Source: Nocardioides ungokensis (GTDB lineage Bacteria > Actinomycetota > Actinomycetes > Propionibacteriales > Nocardioidaceae). From it: a stretch of 64,000 bases of DNA. The stretch covers positions 620,001 through 684,000 of the forward strand of contig NZ_CP059164.1 in assembly GCF_013466985.1 (NCBI RefSeq), in the 5' to 3' direction. Every line of letters begins with the position of its first letter. Within the stretch, counting starts at the first letter, position 1. Shown piece after piece: positions 21,157 to 29,731 of this stretch. The translations under genes and the position numbers were made by a program. The notes beneath the pieces were generated by a model. The model did not search any database and had not been told where the DNA came from. It was given only the letters and a program-made list of their open reading frames with translations.

Positions 21157-22092
21157 CTACGGGGTGGTGTCGATCCGGAGCTCGCCGGTGTTGAGCGGGG
21201 AGTCCTTGCGGGAGACCAGCTCGCGCCGCTCCTCGGGGCTCATCGCCTCCACCGCAGCGGCCACGTCGGCGGGGAACCCCGTCACCTCGGGCGCCTCGGC
21301 CAGCGGCACGACGGTGTGCACCACGCGGTCGTCGTACAGGTGCATCAGCGTGACCGCCTGGTGGCCGTCGACGCCGGACACGAACCGCGCCAGCGGCGCC
21401 GGGTCCATCGTGTAGCAGGTCGCGGCCGCCACCGATACCGGGATGCCCGCGAAGGTCGACCAGGACGTGAAGTGGAAGTGCCCGCCGAGGATGCCGCGCA
21501 CGTCGGTGCCGGCCAGCACGTCGGCGAGCCGGGGCTGGTCGAGCAGCTCGATGATCTGCGCCGCGGGCACCGTCGGCACCGGGATCGGCGGATGGTGCAG
21601 GGCGAGCAGCGTGCCGTGCGGCGCGGGGGTGGCCAGCACGTCGCGCAGCCACGCCAGCTGGTCGTCGGTCAGGTCGCCGTGGTGGTAGCCGGGCACGCTG
21701 GTGTCCAGGGCGACGATCCGCAGGCCGTCGACCTCGTGGACCCGGTCCTGCGGGGTGTCGTCGTCGGCCTCCGCCCCGAACAGCGCGGCGGCGTACGGCG
21801 CCCGCTCGTCGTGGTTGCCCATCACCCACACGACCTCCGCGCCCATCCGTGCCGCGGCCGGCTCGACGATCGCGCGGAGCCGCGCGTACGCCGCGGGCTC
21901 GGCGCGGTCCGCGAGGTCGCCGGTGAAGACGAGGGCGTCGGGTCGCGGGTCGAGCCGTGCCAGCCGCTCGAGGGACCGGGCGAGCCCGGCCTCGGTGTCG
22001 ACGACGCCGTACTGCAGGCGGTCGGCGAGCAGGTGCGGGTCGCTGACGTGGGCGATGACGTGGCGCGGGGCGGGGTACTGGCCGAACTGCAC
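21157..22092 (-). CDS. Class III cyclic nucleotide phosphodiesterase-like metallophosphoesterase
   Basis: This binuclear metallophosphoesterase should hydrolyse 3',5'-cAMP or related 2',3'-cyclic nucleotides. The 311-residue protein shows all five metal motifs in order: HVSDPHLL near residue 15, VFTGDLAD near 55, VMGNHDER near 90, [10 protein letters not shown] near 165 and GGHFHF near 205. It is colinear with mycobacterial Rv0805, including [18 protein letters not shown] and [13 protein letters not shown]. The C-terminal tail ([20 protein letters not shown]) is also family-like. ATG 22092 is used ([18 protein letters not shown]). It is convergent with the hibernation-factor gene, seven bases between the stops. 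Confidence 0.9.
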   Translation of the reverse strand: MQFGQYPAPRHVIAHVSDPHLLADRLQYGVVDTEAGLARSLERLARLDPRPDALVFTGDLADRAEPAAYARLRAIVEPAAARMGAEVVWVMGNHDERAPYAAALFGAEADDDTPQDRVHEVDGLRIVALDTSVPGYHHGDLTDDQLAWLRDVLATPAPHGTLLALHHPPIPVPTVPAAQIIELLDQPRLADVLAGTDVRGILGGHFHFTSWSTFAGIPVSVAAATCYTMDPAPLARFVSGVDGHQAVTLMHLYDDRVVHTVVPLAEAPEVTGFPADVAAAVEAMSPEERRELVSRKDSPLNTGELRIDTTP

Positions 22093-22154
22093 CTCGTCAG
22101 GTTAGTCACCCCGGCCTAGGGTGGCCGGACGGTCACGCTCTCGAGGAGGACACG

Positions 22155-23432
22155 ATGTCGCAGCAGTCCGAGACGGTCTTCACCTATGGCGCCCCGCAGC
22201 TGAAGTTCGGGTCCGGTGCGTCCAACGAGGTCGGCTACGACCTCTCCCAGTACGGCGTCTCGCGGGCGCTGGTGGTGACCGACCCGGGTGTCGCCGCGAC
22301 CGGGCTGCCGCAGCGGGTGGCCGACCAGATGGGCCGGTTCGGGATCGAGGCGCTCGTCTTCGACGGTTCCCACGTCGAGCCGACCGACGAGAGCATGCAG
22401 CAGGCCATCGACTTCGCCCGCGACGCCGGGCCCTTCGACGCCTACGTCGCGGTCGGCGGCGGGTCGAGCATCGACACCGCCAAGGCCATCAACCTGCTGA
22501 TGACCAACGACGGCGAGCTGATGGACTACATCAACGTGCCGGTCGGCAAGGGCGCGAACCCCGAGCGGCCGCTCAAGCCGCTGGTCGCGGTGCCGACCAC
22601 CGCCGGCACCGGCAGCGAGAGCACGACCGTCTGCGTGCTCGACGTGCTGAGCCTCAAGGTGAAGACGGGCATCAGCCACCCGCGGCTGCGGCCGACGCTG
22701 GCCGTGATCGACCCCGACCTCACCGTCACCCAGCCGCCCGGGGTGACCGCGTCCTCCGGCATGGACATCCTGTGCCACGCGCTCGAGAGCTACACGGCGC
22801 GGTGGTACACGACGTACGACCGCAAGCAGCCGGAGCAGCGGGTGCCCTACTGCGGCTCCAACCCGATCGCCGACATGTGGTCGGAGAAGGCGATGTCGCT
22901 CCTGGGAGCGTCGTTCCGTCGCGCCGTCCACCACGGCGACGACCACGACGCCCGCCACGACATGGCCCTCGCGGCGACGTTCGCGGGGATGGGCTTCGGC
23001 AACGCGGGTGTGCACATCCCGCACGCCAACGGCTACCCGATCGCCGGTCGGGTGCGCGACTTCCACCCCAAGGACTACCCGGCCGAGCACGCGATGGTCC
23101 CGCACGGGATGTCGGTCTCGCTGACGGCGCCGGAGGCGTTCCGGTTCACCTTCGACGCGGCTCCCGAGCGGCACCTGCGGGCGGCCGCCCTGCTCGACCC
23201 GAGCGTGTCGGTCGACGGCGGCTCCGCCGACACGCTGCCGGGCGTGATCATCGACCTGATGCGCGACATCGACATCCCCAACGGCATCGGGGCGGTCGGC
23301 TACGGCGAGGACGACGTCGACGACCTCGTCGAGGGCACCCTCAAGCAGCAGCGCCTGCTGACGACCTGCCCCAAGGACGTGACCGCCGAGGACCTCGCCG
23401 GGATCTTCCGGGCCTCGCTCGAGCTCTGGTAA
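22155..23432 (+). CDS. Hydroxyacid-oxoacid transhydrogenase-like iron-containing alcohol dehydrogenase
   Basis: The protein is a group III iron-dependent dehydrogenase closest to ADHFE1/HOT, which oxidises 4-hydroxybutyrate to succinic semialdehyde while reducing 2-oxoglutarate to 2-hydroxyglutarate with a bound nicotinamide. The 425-residue length fits. The nucleotide region is VAVGGGSSIDTAKAINLLMT. The metal region shows SGMDILCHALESYTARWYTT, then FGNAGVHIPHANGYPIAGRV and HAMVPHGMSVSLTAPEAFRF; the Asp/His ligands are in place. The PTTAGTGSESTTVCVLD block is typical. ATG 22155 follows gaggacacg. It stands next to an operon that looks built for 4-hydroxyacids (24590-29483), which supports the HOT reading. 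The exact substrate is inferred. Confidence 0.85.
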   Translation: MSQQSETVFTYGAPQLKFGSGASNEVGYDLSQYGVSRALVVTDPGVAATGLPQRVADQMGRFGIEALVFDGSHVEPTDESMQQAIDFARDAGPFDAYVAVGGGSSIDTAKAINLLMTNDGELMDYINVPVGKGANPERPLKPLVAVPTTAGTGSESTTVCVLDVLSLKVKTGISHPRLRPTLAVIDPDLTVTQPPGVTASSGMDILCHALESYTARWYTTYDRKQPEQRVPYCGSNPIADMWSEKAMSLLGASFRRAVHHGDDHDARHDMALAATFAGMGFGNAGVHIPHANGYPIAGRVRDFHPKDYPAEHAMVPHGMSVSLTAPEAFRFTFDAAPERHLRAAALLDPSVSVDGGSADTLPGVIIDLMRDIDIPNGIGAVGYGEDDVDDLVEGTLKQQRLLTTCPKDVTAEDLAGIFRASLELW

Positions 23433-23434
23433 CC

Positions 23435-23550
23435 GCCGAGTCGGCGTTGCTTGACGCCCAGAGAGCGTCGAGTCGGCGTTGCTTGACGCCCAGAGAGCGC
23501 CGAGTCGGCGCTGTTGTCCGCCGAACGTCGTACACCTGCGCCGACTCGGC
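23435..23550. repeat. Intergenic repeat cluster C (three tandem units plus one inverted)
   Basis: Three forward copies start at 23435, 23467 and 23499, an exact 32-base period; the first two share the spacer GCCCAGAGAGC. Their core is GCCGAGTCGGCG (the second has GTCGAG) with tails TTGAC, TTGAC and GTCC. One inverted copy (23530-23550) has the GTAC-type tail. The cluster starts two bases after the TAA of the transhydrogenase gene and ends four bases before the stop of the convergent regulator gene, filling the gap completely. Confidence 0.82.
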
Positions 23551-23554
23551 GTGC

Positions 23555-24424
23555 TCAGGCGGGGTGGTGGCCCAGCAGGCCGAGCGCGAAGCGTGAGTAC
23601 TCCTTCGCGATCTGCTCCGGGGTGGTCGGGCCGTCGGGGTGGAACCACTGGGCGAGCGAGGTGCACATCGTGGCGATCGCCTTGCCGGCGTCGGCGGGGT
23701 GGCTGACGCCGAGGCGCTGCTGCGCGATCGCGTCGGCGATGAGGTGGTCGAGCAGCTCCTGCACGTGGGTGCGCAGCCGGGCGATGCGCCGGTAGCTCTC
23801 CGGCTCCAGGCTGCGCATCTCGCTGGCCCCGATGAAGGCCAGGTCGTTGCGCCGGGCGTGGTAGAGCGCGAGGGCCTCGACGAAGAGCGCCACCCGGGCC
23901 ACCGGCTCGGTGCCCTCGTCCCGGGCCTGCTCCACCCGCCAGATCAGGTCGGTCATGGTGAGGTCGAAGACCCGGACCAGCAGGTCCTGCTTGCTGGCGT
24001 AGTGGTGGTAGACGCCGGGCACGCTCATGTTCGCCAGCTCCGCGATCGAGCGCATGCTGGCGCCGTGGTAGCCGATCGCCACGAAGGCGCGGATCGCCCC
24101 GGCCAGCACCCCGTCGATCGGCAGCGGGGCGAAGTCGCGCCAGTGCCCGGTCGGCTCGGTGACGGTCGGCTCGGCCGGGATCGCGGGGGCGGGGTGCGCG
24201 GCCTGCGGTGCGGCCCCGGCGACCAGCGCCGAGACCGGGACGTCGAGGACCGCGGCGACGCGGCGCAGGCGGTCGACCGAGATGCCGGTGCGGTCGTTCT
24301 CGATCGCGCTCACGGTCGCCGGGCTGACGTCGAGCCTCGAGGCCAGCTCGCGCAGGGTCATGCCGTGCAGGAGGCGCTGGCGGCGTACGGCGGCGCCCGC
24401 GGTGGGAGCCTCGGTGTCGGTCAC
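23555..24424 (-). CDS. XRE-TetR fusion transcriptional regulator
   Basis: This 289-residue regulator joins two DNA-binding modules. Residues about 10-70 form an XRE helix-turn-helix (VRRQRLLHGMTLRELASRLD, then SPATVSAIENDRTGISVDRL). A Pro/Ala linker (residues about 75-95) leads to a TetR domain: GAIRAFVAIGYHGASMRSIA, then ANMSVPGVYHHYASKQDLLV. A TetR-type ligand-binding region follows and ends HPDGPTTPEQIAKEYSRFAL. Fusion of both folds in one chain is uncommon. The GTG at 24424 lies three bases from a perfect GTTCAG-N5-CTGAAC palindrome, so autoregulation is likely. The operon starting at 24590 is divergent and a natural target. The ligand may be an acyl-CoA, by analogy with TetR regulators of acyl-CoA pathways. 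Confidence 0.88.
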   Translation of the reverse strand: MTDTEAPTAGAAVRRQRLLHGMTLRELASRLDVSPATVSAIENDRTGISVDRLRRVAAVLDVPVSALVAGAAPQAAHPAPAIPAEPTVTEPTGHWRDFAPLPIDGVLAGAIRAFVAIGYHGASMRSIAELANMSVPGVYHHYASKQDLLVRVFDLTMTDLIWRVEQARDEGTEPVARVALFVEALALYHARRNDLAFIGASEMRSLEPESYRRIARLRTHVQELLDHLIADAIAQQRLGVSHPADAGKAIATMCTSLAQWFHPDGPTTPEQIAKEYSRFALGLLGHHPA

Positions 24425-24426
24425 GA

Positions 24427-24443
24427 GTTCAGATTACCTGAAC
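24427..24443. promoter_or_regulatory. GTTCAG-N5-CTGAAC operator candidate
   Basis: A perfect 6+5+6 palindrome (GTTCAG ATTAC CTGAAC) sits three bases upstream of the regulator's start codon, in the divergent gap to the operon at 24590. A partial second copy, GTTCAGATGACCGAA, overlaps the first codons of the operon (24584-24598), and a GTTCAG half site lies near 24548-24553. This is probably the site bound by the XRE-TetR protein. Confidence 0.6.
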
Positions 24444-24589
24444 AAGGATCTATCGCGGTCGTGCGGCCCGCCGTGTCGCTGCCGGCAATTCTCAGGCTCC
24501 TTTCCGTTGACTTCCGCGCGAAGGCCGTGTGACGCTGCTCTCATCCTGTTCAGTTCGCCGAGCGATCGCTCTGTCTGCCGGAGGTTCAG

Positions 24590-25543
24590 ATGACCGAAGT
24601 GCCCACCATGGATGAGCTCCTCAAGGACGCCCCGACCAACTGGGGGAAGTGGGGCCCCGACGACGAGGTCGGTGCGCTGAACTACCTCACGGCCGGGGAG
24701 GTCCTGCGCGGGGTGCAGCACATCAAGTCGGGCCAGGTCTTCACCCTCCAGCGCCTGATCGGCGACCCGTTGGGTGACCCCGTGTGGCCCGGCCGGGCAC
24801 CCGCCGAGCGCACCCAGATCCTCGACGAGTCCTCCTGGGACGGCGCGGACGCTCCGCAATTCCCGGGTGGCCTGCACTACGCCGACGACAAGATCGACGC
24901 CTTCCTCCAGGGCTCCACGCAGTACGACGCGCTCGGCCACGTCTGGTACGGCGGCCAGATCTGGAACGGGTACGACGCCCGCACCACCGTCGGCGGCCTC
25001 GACAAGGCCAGCGTGGCCCCGATCGCCGAGCGCGGTGTCGCGGGCCGGGGGATCCTGCTCGACATGGCCCGCTACCGGGGCAAGGACAACCTCGACAAGG
25101 CCGAGACCTTCACCCATGAGGACCTGATGGCCTGCGCCAAGGCCCAGGGCACGGAGATCGAGAAGCACGACATCCTGATCATCCGGACGAACTTCCTCAA
25201 GCTGTTCTTCGAGCAGGGCGAGGCGTTCTACGAGGGCTTCTGCGAGCCGGGCCTGACCTACAGCCCCGAGCTGGTGTCGTGGTTCCAGGACATGGAGATC
25301 CCCAACCTCGTCACCGACACCATCGCCAACGAGGTCACCACGGACCCCGAGAACGGCACCGCGCTCCCGCTGCACTGCGCGCTGATGCGCAACTTGGGAG
25401 TCACCCTGACCGAGATCTGCGACCTGGAGAAGCTGGCGGCGTCGTGCGCCGAGGACGGCCAGTACACCTTCCTCTACGCCGCCGCGCCGCTGAAGGTGAA
25501 CCTGGCCAGCGGCTCGCCGGTCAACCCGCTCGCGATCAAGTGA
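24590..25543 (+). CDS. Cyclase-family metal-dependent hydrolase
   Basis: The protein belongs to the putative cyclase/kynurenine formamidase-like family (PF04199 type), metal-dependent hydrolases that open amide or lactone-like bonds. The 317-residue product shows NWGKWGPDDEVGALNYLTAG at the start. In place of the usual HxGTHxDxxxH metal motif it has GSTQYDALGHVWYGG, so the two first histidines are replaced; this variant occurs in a separate branch of the family. RGILLDMARYRG and KHDILIIRTNFLKLFF are further family landmarks. It is the first gene of a four-gene operon and overlaps the next gene by four bases. The substrate is not known; its place before a CoA ligase and an ACAD10/11 pair suggests it prepares an acid, for example by opening a lactone. 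Confidence 0.8.
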   Translation: MTEVPTMDELLKDAPTNWGKWGPDDEVGALNYLTAGEVLRGVQHIKSGQVFTLQRLIGDPLGDPVWPGRAPAERTQILDESSWDGADAPQFPGGLHYADDKIDAFLQGSTQYDALGHVWYGGQIWNGYDARTTVGGLDKASVAPIAERGVAGRGILLDMARYRGKDNLDKAETFTHEDLMACAKAQGTEIEKHDILIIRTNFLKLFFEQGEAFYEGFCEPGLTYSPELVSWFQDMEIPNLVTDTIANEVTTDPENGTALPLHCALMRNLGVTLTEICDLEKLAASCAEDGQYTFLYAAAPLKVNLASGSPVNPLAIK

Positions 25544-27222
25544 CGGCGCGCCCCGTGACGACGTACACCGAACGGCCCTGGCTGGCGCTCTACCGGGACG
25601 GGACGACCGCGCACATCACGCCCGAGCACGAGACGATGCTGGACCTCTTCCGCGCCACCGTCTCGCGGTCTCCCGACGCGGTCGCCCTCCGCTACTTCGA
25701 CGGCACGCTGACGTTCGCCGACCTCGACGCGAGGTCCGACGCGCTCGCGGTCGCGCTCGCCGAGCACGGCTTCGCTGCCGGCGACCGGCTCGCGATCTAC
25801 ACCCAGAACAACCCGGCGTTCGTGGTCGGGCTGCTCGCGGCGTGGAAGGCCGGCGGCGCGGCGGTCGCCATCAACCCGATGAACAAGGCACGCGAGCTGA
25901 CCTACCTGCTCGCCGACTCGGGGGCGACGGCGCTGCTGTGCCTCAAGGAGCTGTACGCCGCGGTGGCCAGGGACGTGATCGCCGGCGGAGAGGTGCGAGT
26001 GCAGACCGTGTTCACCTGCTCCCCGCTCGACGAGCAGGACCGCGACGACCAGCGCCTCTTCGCGGGCGCCGCCCGCACCGGCGCCGTCGAGGGGACGCTC
26101 GACCTCGCGCGGGTGTTCACCGAGTACGCCGGCCGCTCGCCCGAGCCGGTCTCCCCGCGGGGCGAGGACGTCGCCGTGCTCACCTACACCTCCGGGACCA
26201 CCGGCGTGCCCAAGGGTGCGATGAACACCCACGCCAACATGGCGTTCAACTCCCAGACCTACCGGGACTGGATGGGCCTGGGGCCGGACGACGCCGTTCT
26301 GGGCGTGGCGCCGCTCTTCCACATCACCGGGCTGATCGGGCACGTCGGCATCGCCCTGCTGGCCGGATGCCCGCTGGTGCTGGCCCATCGCTTCGAGCCC
26401 CACGTGGTGATGGACGCGATCCGCGAGCACCGTCCGACGTTCACCGTCGGGTCGATCACGGTCTTCATCAGCCTGTCCGGCCTCGAGGGATCGACGCGGG
26501 AGGACTGGTCGTCCTTCCGGATGCTCTACTCCGGCGGGGCGCCGATCGCCCCCGCGGTCACCGACCAGTTCCAGGAGAAGACCGGTCTCTACATCCACAA
26601 CATCTACGGGCTGACGGAGACCAACAGTCCCTCCCACGCCGTACCTCTCGGGGTGAAGGCGCCCGTCGACCCGACGTCGGGCGCGCTGTCGGTGGGCGTC
26701 CCGGTCTTCGACACGGTGGTGCGGATCCTCGACGAGGACGGCAAGGAGGCGCCGGTCGGCGAGATCGGCGAGATCGTCACGGCCGGCCCCCAAGTGGTGC
26801 CCGGCTACTGGCAGAAGCCCGAGGCCACCGAGCAGTCGCTACCGGGCGGCGAGCTGCGGACCGGCGACGTCGGCTTCATGGACGAGCGGGGCTGGTTCTT
26901 CCTCGTCGACCGCAAGAAGGACATGATCAACGCCGCCGGCTACAAGGTGTGGCCGCGCGAGGTCGAGGACGTCCTCTACGGGCACCCGGCCGTGCGTGAA
27001 GTGGCGGTGGTCGGGGTGCCCGACGAGTACCGCGGCGAGAGCGTCAAGGCCTACGTCTCGCTCAAGCCCGGGGTGAGCGCGACCGAGCAGGAGCTGATCG
27101 ACTACGCCCGCGACCAGATGGCGGCGTACAAGTACCCCCGTTCCATCGAGTTCCTCGACGAGCTGCCCAAGACCACGACCGGCAAGATCCTCCGGCGCGA
27201 GCTGCGCGCGCCGACTGCGTGA
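25540..27222 (+). CDS. AMP-forming acyl-CoA ligase
   Basis: This adenylate-forming enzyme should activate a carboxylic acid to its CoA thioester. The 560-residue protein shows the phosphate loop VLTYTSGTTGVPKGAMNTHA near residue 210, the adenine region IHNIYGLTETNSPSHAVPLG, the hinge FFLVDRKKDMINAAGYKVWP and the catalytic lysine in PKTTTGKILRRELRA close to the C-terminus. The GTG at 25540 overlaps the stop of the cyclase gene; a second GTG at 25555 is possible. The stop overlaps the kinase GTG in turn. Genome context (kinase plus ACAD10/11-type dehydrogenase) makes it a functional counterpart of LvaE in the levulinate pathway. Acid specificity cannot be read from sequence alone. Confidence 0.92.
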   Translation: MTARPVTTYTERPWLALYRDGTTAHITPEHETMLDLFRATVSRSPDAVALRYFDGTLTFADLDARSDALAVALAEHGFAAGDRLAIYTQNNPAFVVGLLAAWKAGGAAVAINPMNKARELTYLLADSGATALLCLKELYAAVARDVIAGGEVRVQTVFTCSPLDEQDRDDQRLFAGAARTGAVEGTLDLARVFTEYAGRSPEPVSPRGEDVAVLTYTSGTTGVPKGAMNTHANMAFNSQTYRDWMGLGPDDAVLGVAPLFHITGLIGHVGIALLAGCPLVLAHRFEPHVVMDAIREHRPTFTVGSITVFISLSGLEGSTREDWSSFRMLYSGGAPIAPAVTDQFQEKTGLYIHNIYGLTETNSPSHAVPLGVKAPVDPTSGALSVGVPVFDTVVRILDEDGKEAPVGEIGEIVTAGPQVVPGYWQKPEATEQSLPGGELRTGDVGFMDERGWFFLVDRKKDMINAAGYKVWPREVEDVLYGHPAVREVAVVGVPDEYRGESVKAYVSLKPGVSATEQELIDYARDQMAAYKYPRSIEFLDELPKTTTGKILRRELRAPTA

Positions 27223-28274
27223 GCGCGGACGACGCCGGGCCTGGTGAGTGGGCGCACCTGGTCCGGCTGGACCGGCTCGGGCCGGCCCTCGCCGTCGAGC
27301 TGGGCGATGACGCCTGGCGTGAGTGCACCGCCGAGCTGGTCAGTGGCGGCAAGTCCAACCTGACCTTCGAGGTGGCCAGCCGGGCCGGCGTGGTGATCCT
27401 GCGCAGGCCGCCGTCGGGATCCCTGCTGCCCAGCGCCCACGACATGGGCCGCGAGGCGCGGGTGCAGCGGGCGCTGCGCGGGACGGACGTGCCGGTGGCA
27501 AGGGTGCTGCTCGAGGACCGGACGGACGCCCTGGTCGGTGCGCCGTTCTACGTGATGGAGAAGGTGGACGGGCACGTGATCCGCTCGACCTTGCCCACGG
27601 GGTACGCCGAGTCGGACGCCGAGAAGGTGGCCATGGCCGACGCCCTGGTCGACGTCCTCGTCACGCTGCACGCTGTCGACCCGGTCGCGATCGGGCTGGC
27701 GGACTACGGCCGCCCGGACGGCTTCCTCGAGCGACAGATCAGGCGCTGGAGTGGGCAGTGGGAGAAGTCCCGGACCCACGAGGTGCCCGCGGTCGACGAG
27801 CTCGGGCGCCGGCTGGCGGCGGCCCTGCCGCCCACCCAGCGCTCCGCGATCGTGCACGGCGACTATCGGCTGGACAACTGCCTGATGGACCTGGCCGACC
27901 CCGGTCGTGTGGCCGCGGTCCTGGACTGGGAGCTGTCCACGCTGGGCGACCCGATGACCGACCTGGGACTGCTGCTCTTCTACTGGCGCGAGCCGGGGGA
28001 GTCCGAGCCCTCGCTCACCCCGGCCGTGACCGCGACCCCGGGCTTCCCGGGGCGCGCTCACCTCGCGGAGCGCTACGTCGCCGCGACCGGCGCCCACCTC
28101 GAGGACCTCGCGTTCTACGAGGCGTTCGCCCACTTCAAGTTCGCGGTCATCGCCCAGGGCATCGCCGCCCGGGTGGCGGCCGGCGTGATGGCCGGCCAGG
28201 ACTTCGGTGACCTCGACAGCGAGGTCGCCCGGATTGCCGAGGACGGCCTGGCCCGCCTCGCACAGGAAGGCTGA
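27219..28274 (+). CDS. ACAD10/11-type phosphotransferase (putative 4-hydroxyacyl-CoA kinase)
   Basis: The protein has the aminoglycoside/choline kinase fold. It reads like the N-terminal kinase domain of human ACAD11: VSGGKSNLTFEVASRAGVVI, then RRPPSGSLLPSAHDMGREAR and FYVMEKVDGHVI. The catalytic loop is AIVHGDYRLDNCLMDLAD (Asp in HGDYRLDN). The magnesium-binding region is VLDWELSTLGDPMTDLGLLL. The length is 351 residues. Related LvaA phosphorylates the hydroxyl of 4-hydroxyacyl-CoA. Here the dehydrogenase half is a separate gene four bases downstream, so the two halves of ACAD10/11 are split. The GTG overlaps the ligase stop. Antibiotic modification is very unlikely in this setting. Confidence 0.87.
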   Translation: MSADDAGPGEWAHLVRLDRLGPALAVELGDDAWRECTAELVSGGKSNLTFEVASRAGVVILRRPPSGSLLPSAHDMGREARVQRALRGTDVPVARVLLEDRTDALVGAPFYVMEKVDGHVIRSTLPTGYAESDAEKVAMADALVDVLVTLHAVDPVAIGLADYGRPDGFLERQIRRWSGQWEKSRTHEVPAVDELGRRLAAALPPTQRSAIVHGDYRLDNCLMDLADPGRVAAVLDWELSTLGDPMTDLGLLLFYWREPGESEPSLTPAVTATPGFPGRAHLAERYVAATGAHLEDLAFYEAFAHFKFAVIAQGIAARVAAGVMAGQDFGDLDSEVARIAEDGLARLAQEG

Positions 28275-28277
28275 CCG

Positions 28278-29483
28278 ATGGACTTCGCACTCTCGCCCCG
28301 CGCCGAGGAGACGTGTGCCCGGATGTGGGACTTCATGCGTCAGGAGGTCTTCCCGGCCGAGGCCGACTACGCGGCGTACCTGCGCGAGCACGGCGACCAC
28401 GCCTACCCGCCGGTGATGGAGCGGCTCAAGGAGTCGGCCCGCGAGCGCGGACTGTGGAACCTCTTCCTGCCGCACGTCTCCGGCCTGAGCAACCTGGAGT
28501 ACGCCTCCGTGGCCGAGGTCTCCGGCTGGTCGCCGGTGATCGCGCCCGAGGTGATCAACTGCCAGGCCCCCGACAGCGGGAACATGGAGACGCTGGACCT
28601 CTTCGGCACCGACGAGCAGAAGAAGCGGTGGCTCGAGCCCCTGCTGGCCGGGGAGATCCGGTCGGCGTTCGCGATGACCGAGCCGGACGTCGCGTCCTCG
28701 GACGCCACCAACATCACCACCCTGATCACCCGCGACGGCGACGACTACGTGATCAACGGCCGCAAGTGGTGGATCAGCGGCGTGGCCGACGAGCGCTGCG
28801 AGATCTTCATCGTGATGGGCAAGACCGAACCCGACGCGGCCACCCACCGGCAGCAGTCGATGATCCTGGTCCCGCGCGACACCCCCGGCCTCTCGATCGA
28901 GCGGCACCTGCCGATCTTCGGCTACCAGGACCAGCACGGGCACTCCGAGCTGGTGTTCCGCGACGTGCGGGTGCCGGCCGAGAACCTGCTCGCCGGCGAG
29001 GGTGACGGCTTCATGATCGCCCAGGCGCGGCTGGGTCCCGGCCGCATCCATCACGCGATGCGGGCGATCGGGATGGCCGAGCGGGCACTGGGGCTGATGG
29101 TGGACCGTGCGAAGTCCCGCGTGGCCTTCGGGCGCCACCTCTCGGAGCAGGGCGTCGTGCAGGAGCTCATCGCCCGGTCCCGCATCGAGATCGACCAGGC
29201 CCGGCTGCTCGTCTACAAGACCGCGTGGCTGATCGACACCGTCGGCGCCCGGGGAGCGCGGACCGAGATCGCGGCGATCAAGGTGGCCGCCCCGGCGATG
29301 GCCACCGCCGTGATCGACCGGGCGATCGAGGTCTTCGGTGCCGCCGGCGTCAGCGACGACACCCCGCTGGCCTACTTCTACGCCTGGGCGCGGGTGCTGC
29401 GCATCGTCGACGGCCCCGACGCCGTCCACCGCCGCTCGATCGCCCGCGAGGAGCTGGGCCGCGAGCGCCCGTACGTCGGCTGA
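28278..29483 (+). CDS. ACAD10/11-type acyl-CoA dehydrogenase
   Basis: This flavoprotein belongs to the ACAD10/11 branch, whose members act on 4-phosphorylated acyl-CoAs rather than doing simple beta-oxidation. The 401-residue protein matches that branch closely: VINCQAPDSGNMETLDLFGT, AFAMTEPDVASSDATNI, VINGRKWWISGVADERCEIF, FGYQDQHGHSELVFRDVRVP and LGPGRIHHAMRAIGMAERAL. The usual YEGT motif near the C-terminus, which holds the catalytic Glu of common acyl-CoA dehydrogenases, is replaced by IVDGPDAVHRRSIA, as in ACAD10/11. With the kinase it would turn a 4-hydroxyacyl-CoA into a 3-hydroxyacyl-CoA for beta-oxidation. It closes the operon; repeat cluster D starts three bases after the stop. Confidence 0.92.
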   Translation: MDFALSPRAEETCARMWDFMRQEVFPAEADYAAYLREHGDHAYPPVMERLKESARERGLWNLFLPHVSGLSNLEYASVAEVSGWSPVIAPEVINCQAPDSGNMETLDLFGTDEQKKRWLEPLLAGEIRSAFAMTEPDVASSDATNITTLITRDGDDYVINGRKWWISGVADERCEIFIVMGKTEPDAATHRQQSMILVPRDTPGLSIERHLPIFGYQDQHGHSELVFRDVRVPAENLLAGEGDGFMIAQARLGPGRIHHAMRAIGMAERALGLMVDRAKSRVAFGRHLSEQGVVQELIARSRIEIDQARLLVYKTAWLIDTVGARGARTEIAAIKVAAPAMATAVIDRAIEVFGAAGVSDDTPLAYFYAWARVLRIVDGPDAVHRRSIAREELGRERPYVG

Positions 29484-29486
29484 ACC

Positions 29487-29602
29487 GCCGAGTCGGCGTT
29501 GCTCGACGCACGCACCTCGCCGAGTCGGCGCTGGTGTACCGGTCGGGCTGTCAACCAGCGCCGACTCGGGGTGGATGTCGGGTCAACCAGCGCCGACTCG
29601 GG
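29487..29602. repeat. Intergenic repeat cluster D (two forward, two inverted units)
   Basis: Forward copies begin at 29487 and 29519 (32-base period) with tails CTCGAC and GTGTAC. Inverted copies occupy 29550-29570 and 29582-29602, again 32 bases apart and identical to each other (GTCAACCAG then CGCCGACTCGGG). The cluster begins three bases after the dehydrogenase stop and lies upstream of the glcB promoter. Here the flanking genes are in tandem, unlike the convergent settings of clusters A to C, so the element follows a 3' end rather than requiring convergence. Confidence 0.82.
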
Positions 29603-29682
29603 GGTGCTCACCCGTGCGGGTGTGCCCTCCGCGATCGCGACTGACGGACTCTGGAGGCCGTGACCCCGATCACCTCCACCCG

Positions 29683-29712
29683 TTGTCAGGGGCGTCGGGT
29701 CCGTCCTAGGGT
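29683..29712 (+). promoter_or_regulatory. glcB: Possible glcB promoter
   Basis: TTGTCA (29683-29688) and TAGGGT (29707-29712) are separated by 18 bases and could be a -35/-10 pair. The start of transcription would lie near 29719, placing the ATTCCAC-N3-GTGGAAT operator just downstream of it. This is a pattern guess only. Confidence 0.35.
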
Positions 29713-29731
29713 TCCAAGAGACAGAACGTTC

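Noticed and set aside
23435..23519. CRISPR-like spacing of the repeats at cluster C
   Set aside because: The period is 32 bases, but the spacers are only about 11 bases and partly identical, there are no cas genes, and the unit also occurs inverted.
27219..28274. Aminoglycoside resistance gene
   Set aside because: The kinase fold is shared, but the sequence matches the ACAD10/11 kinase domain and lies in an acyl-CoA operon.
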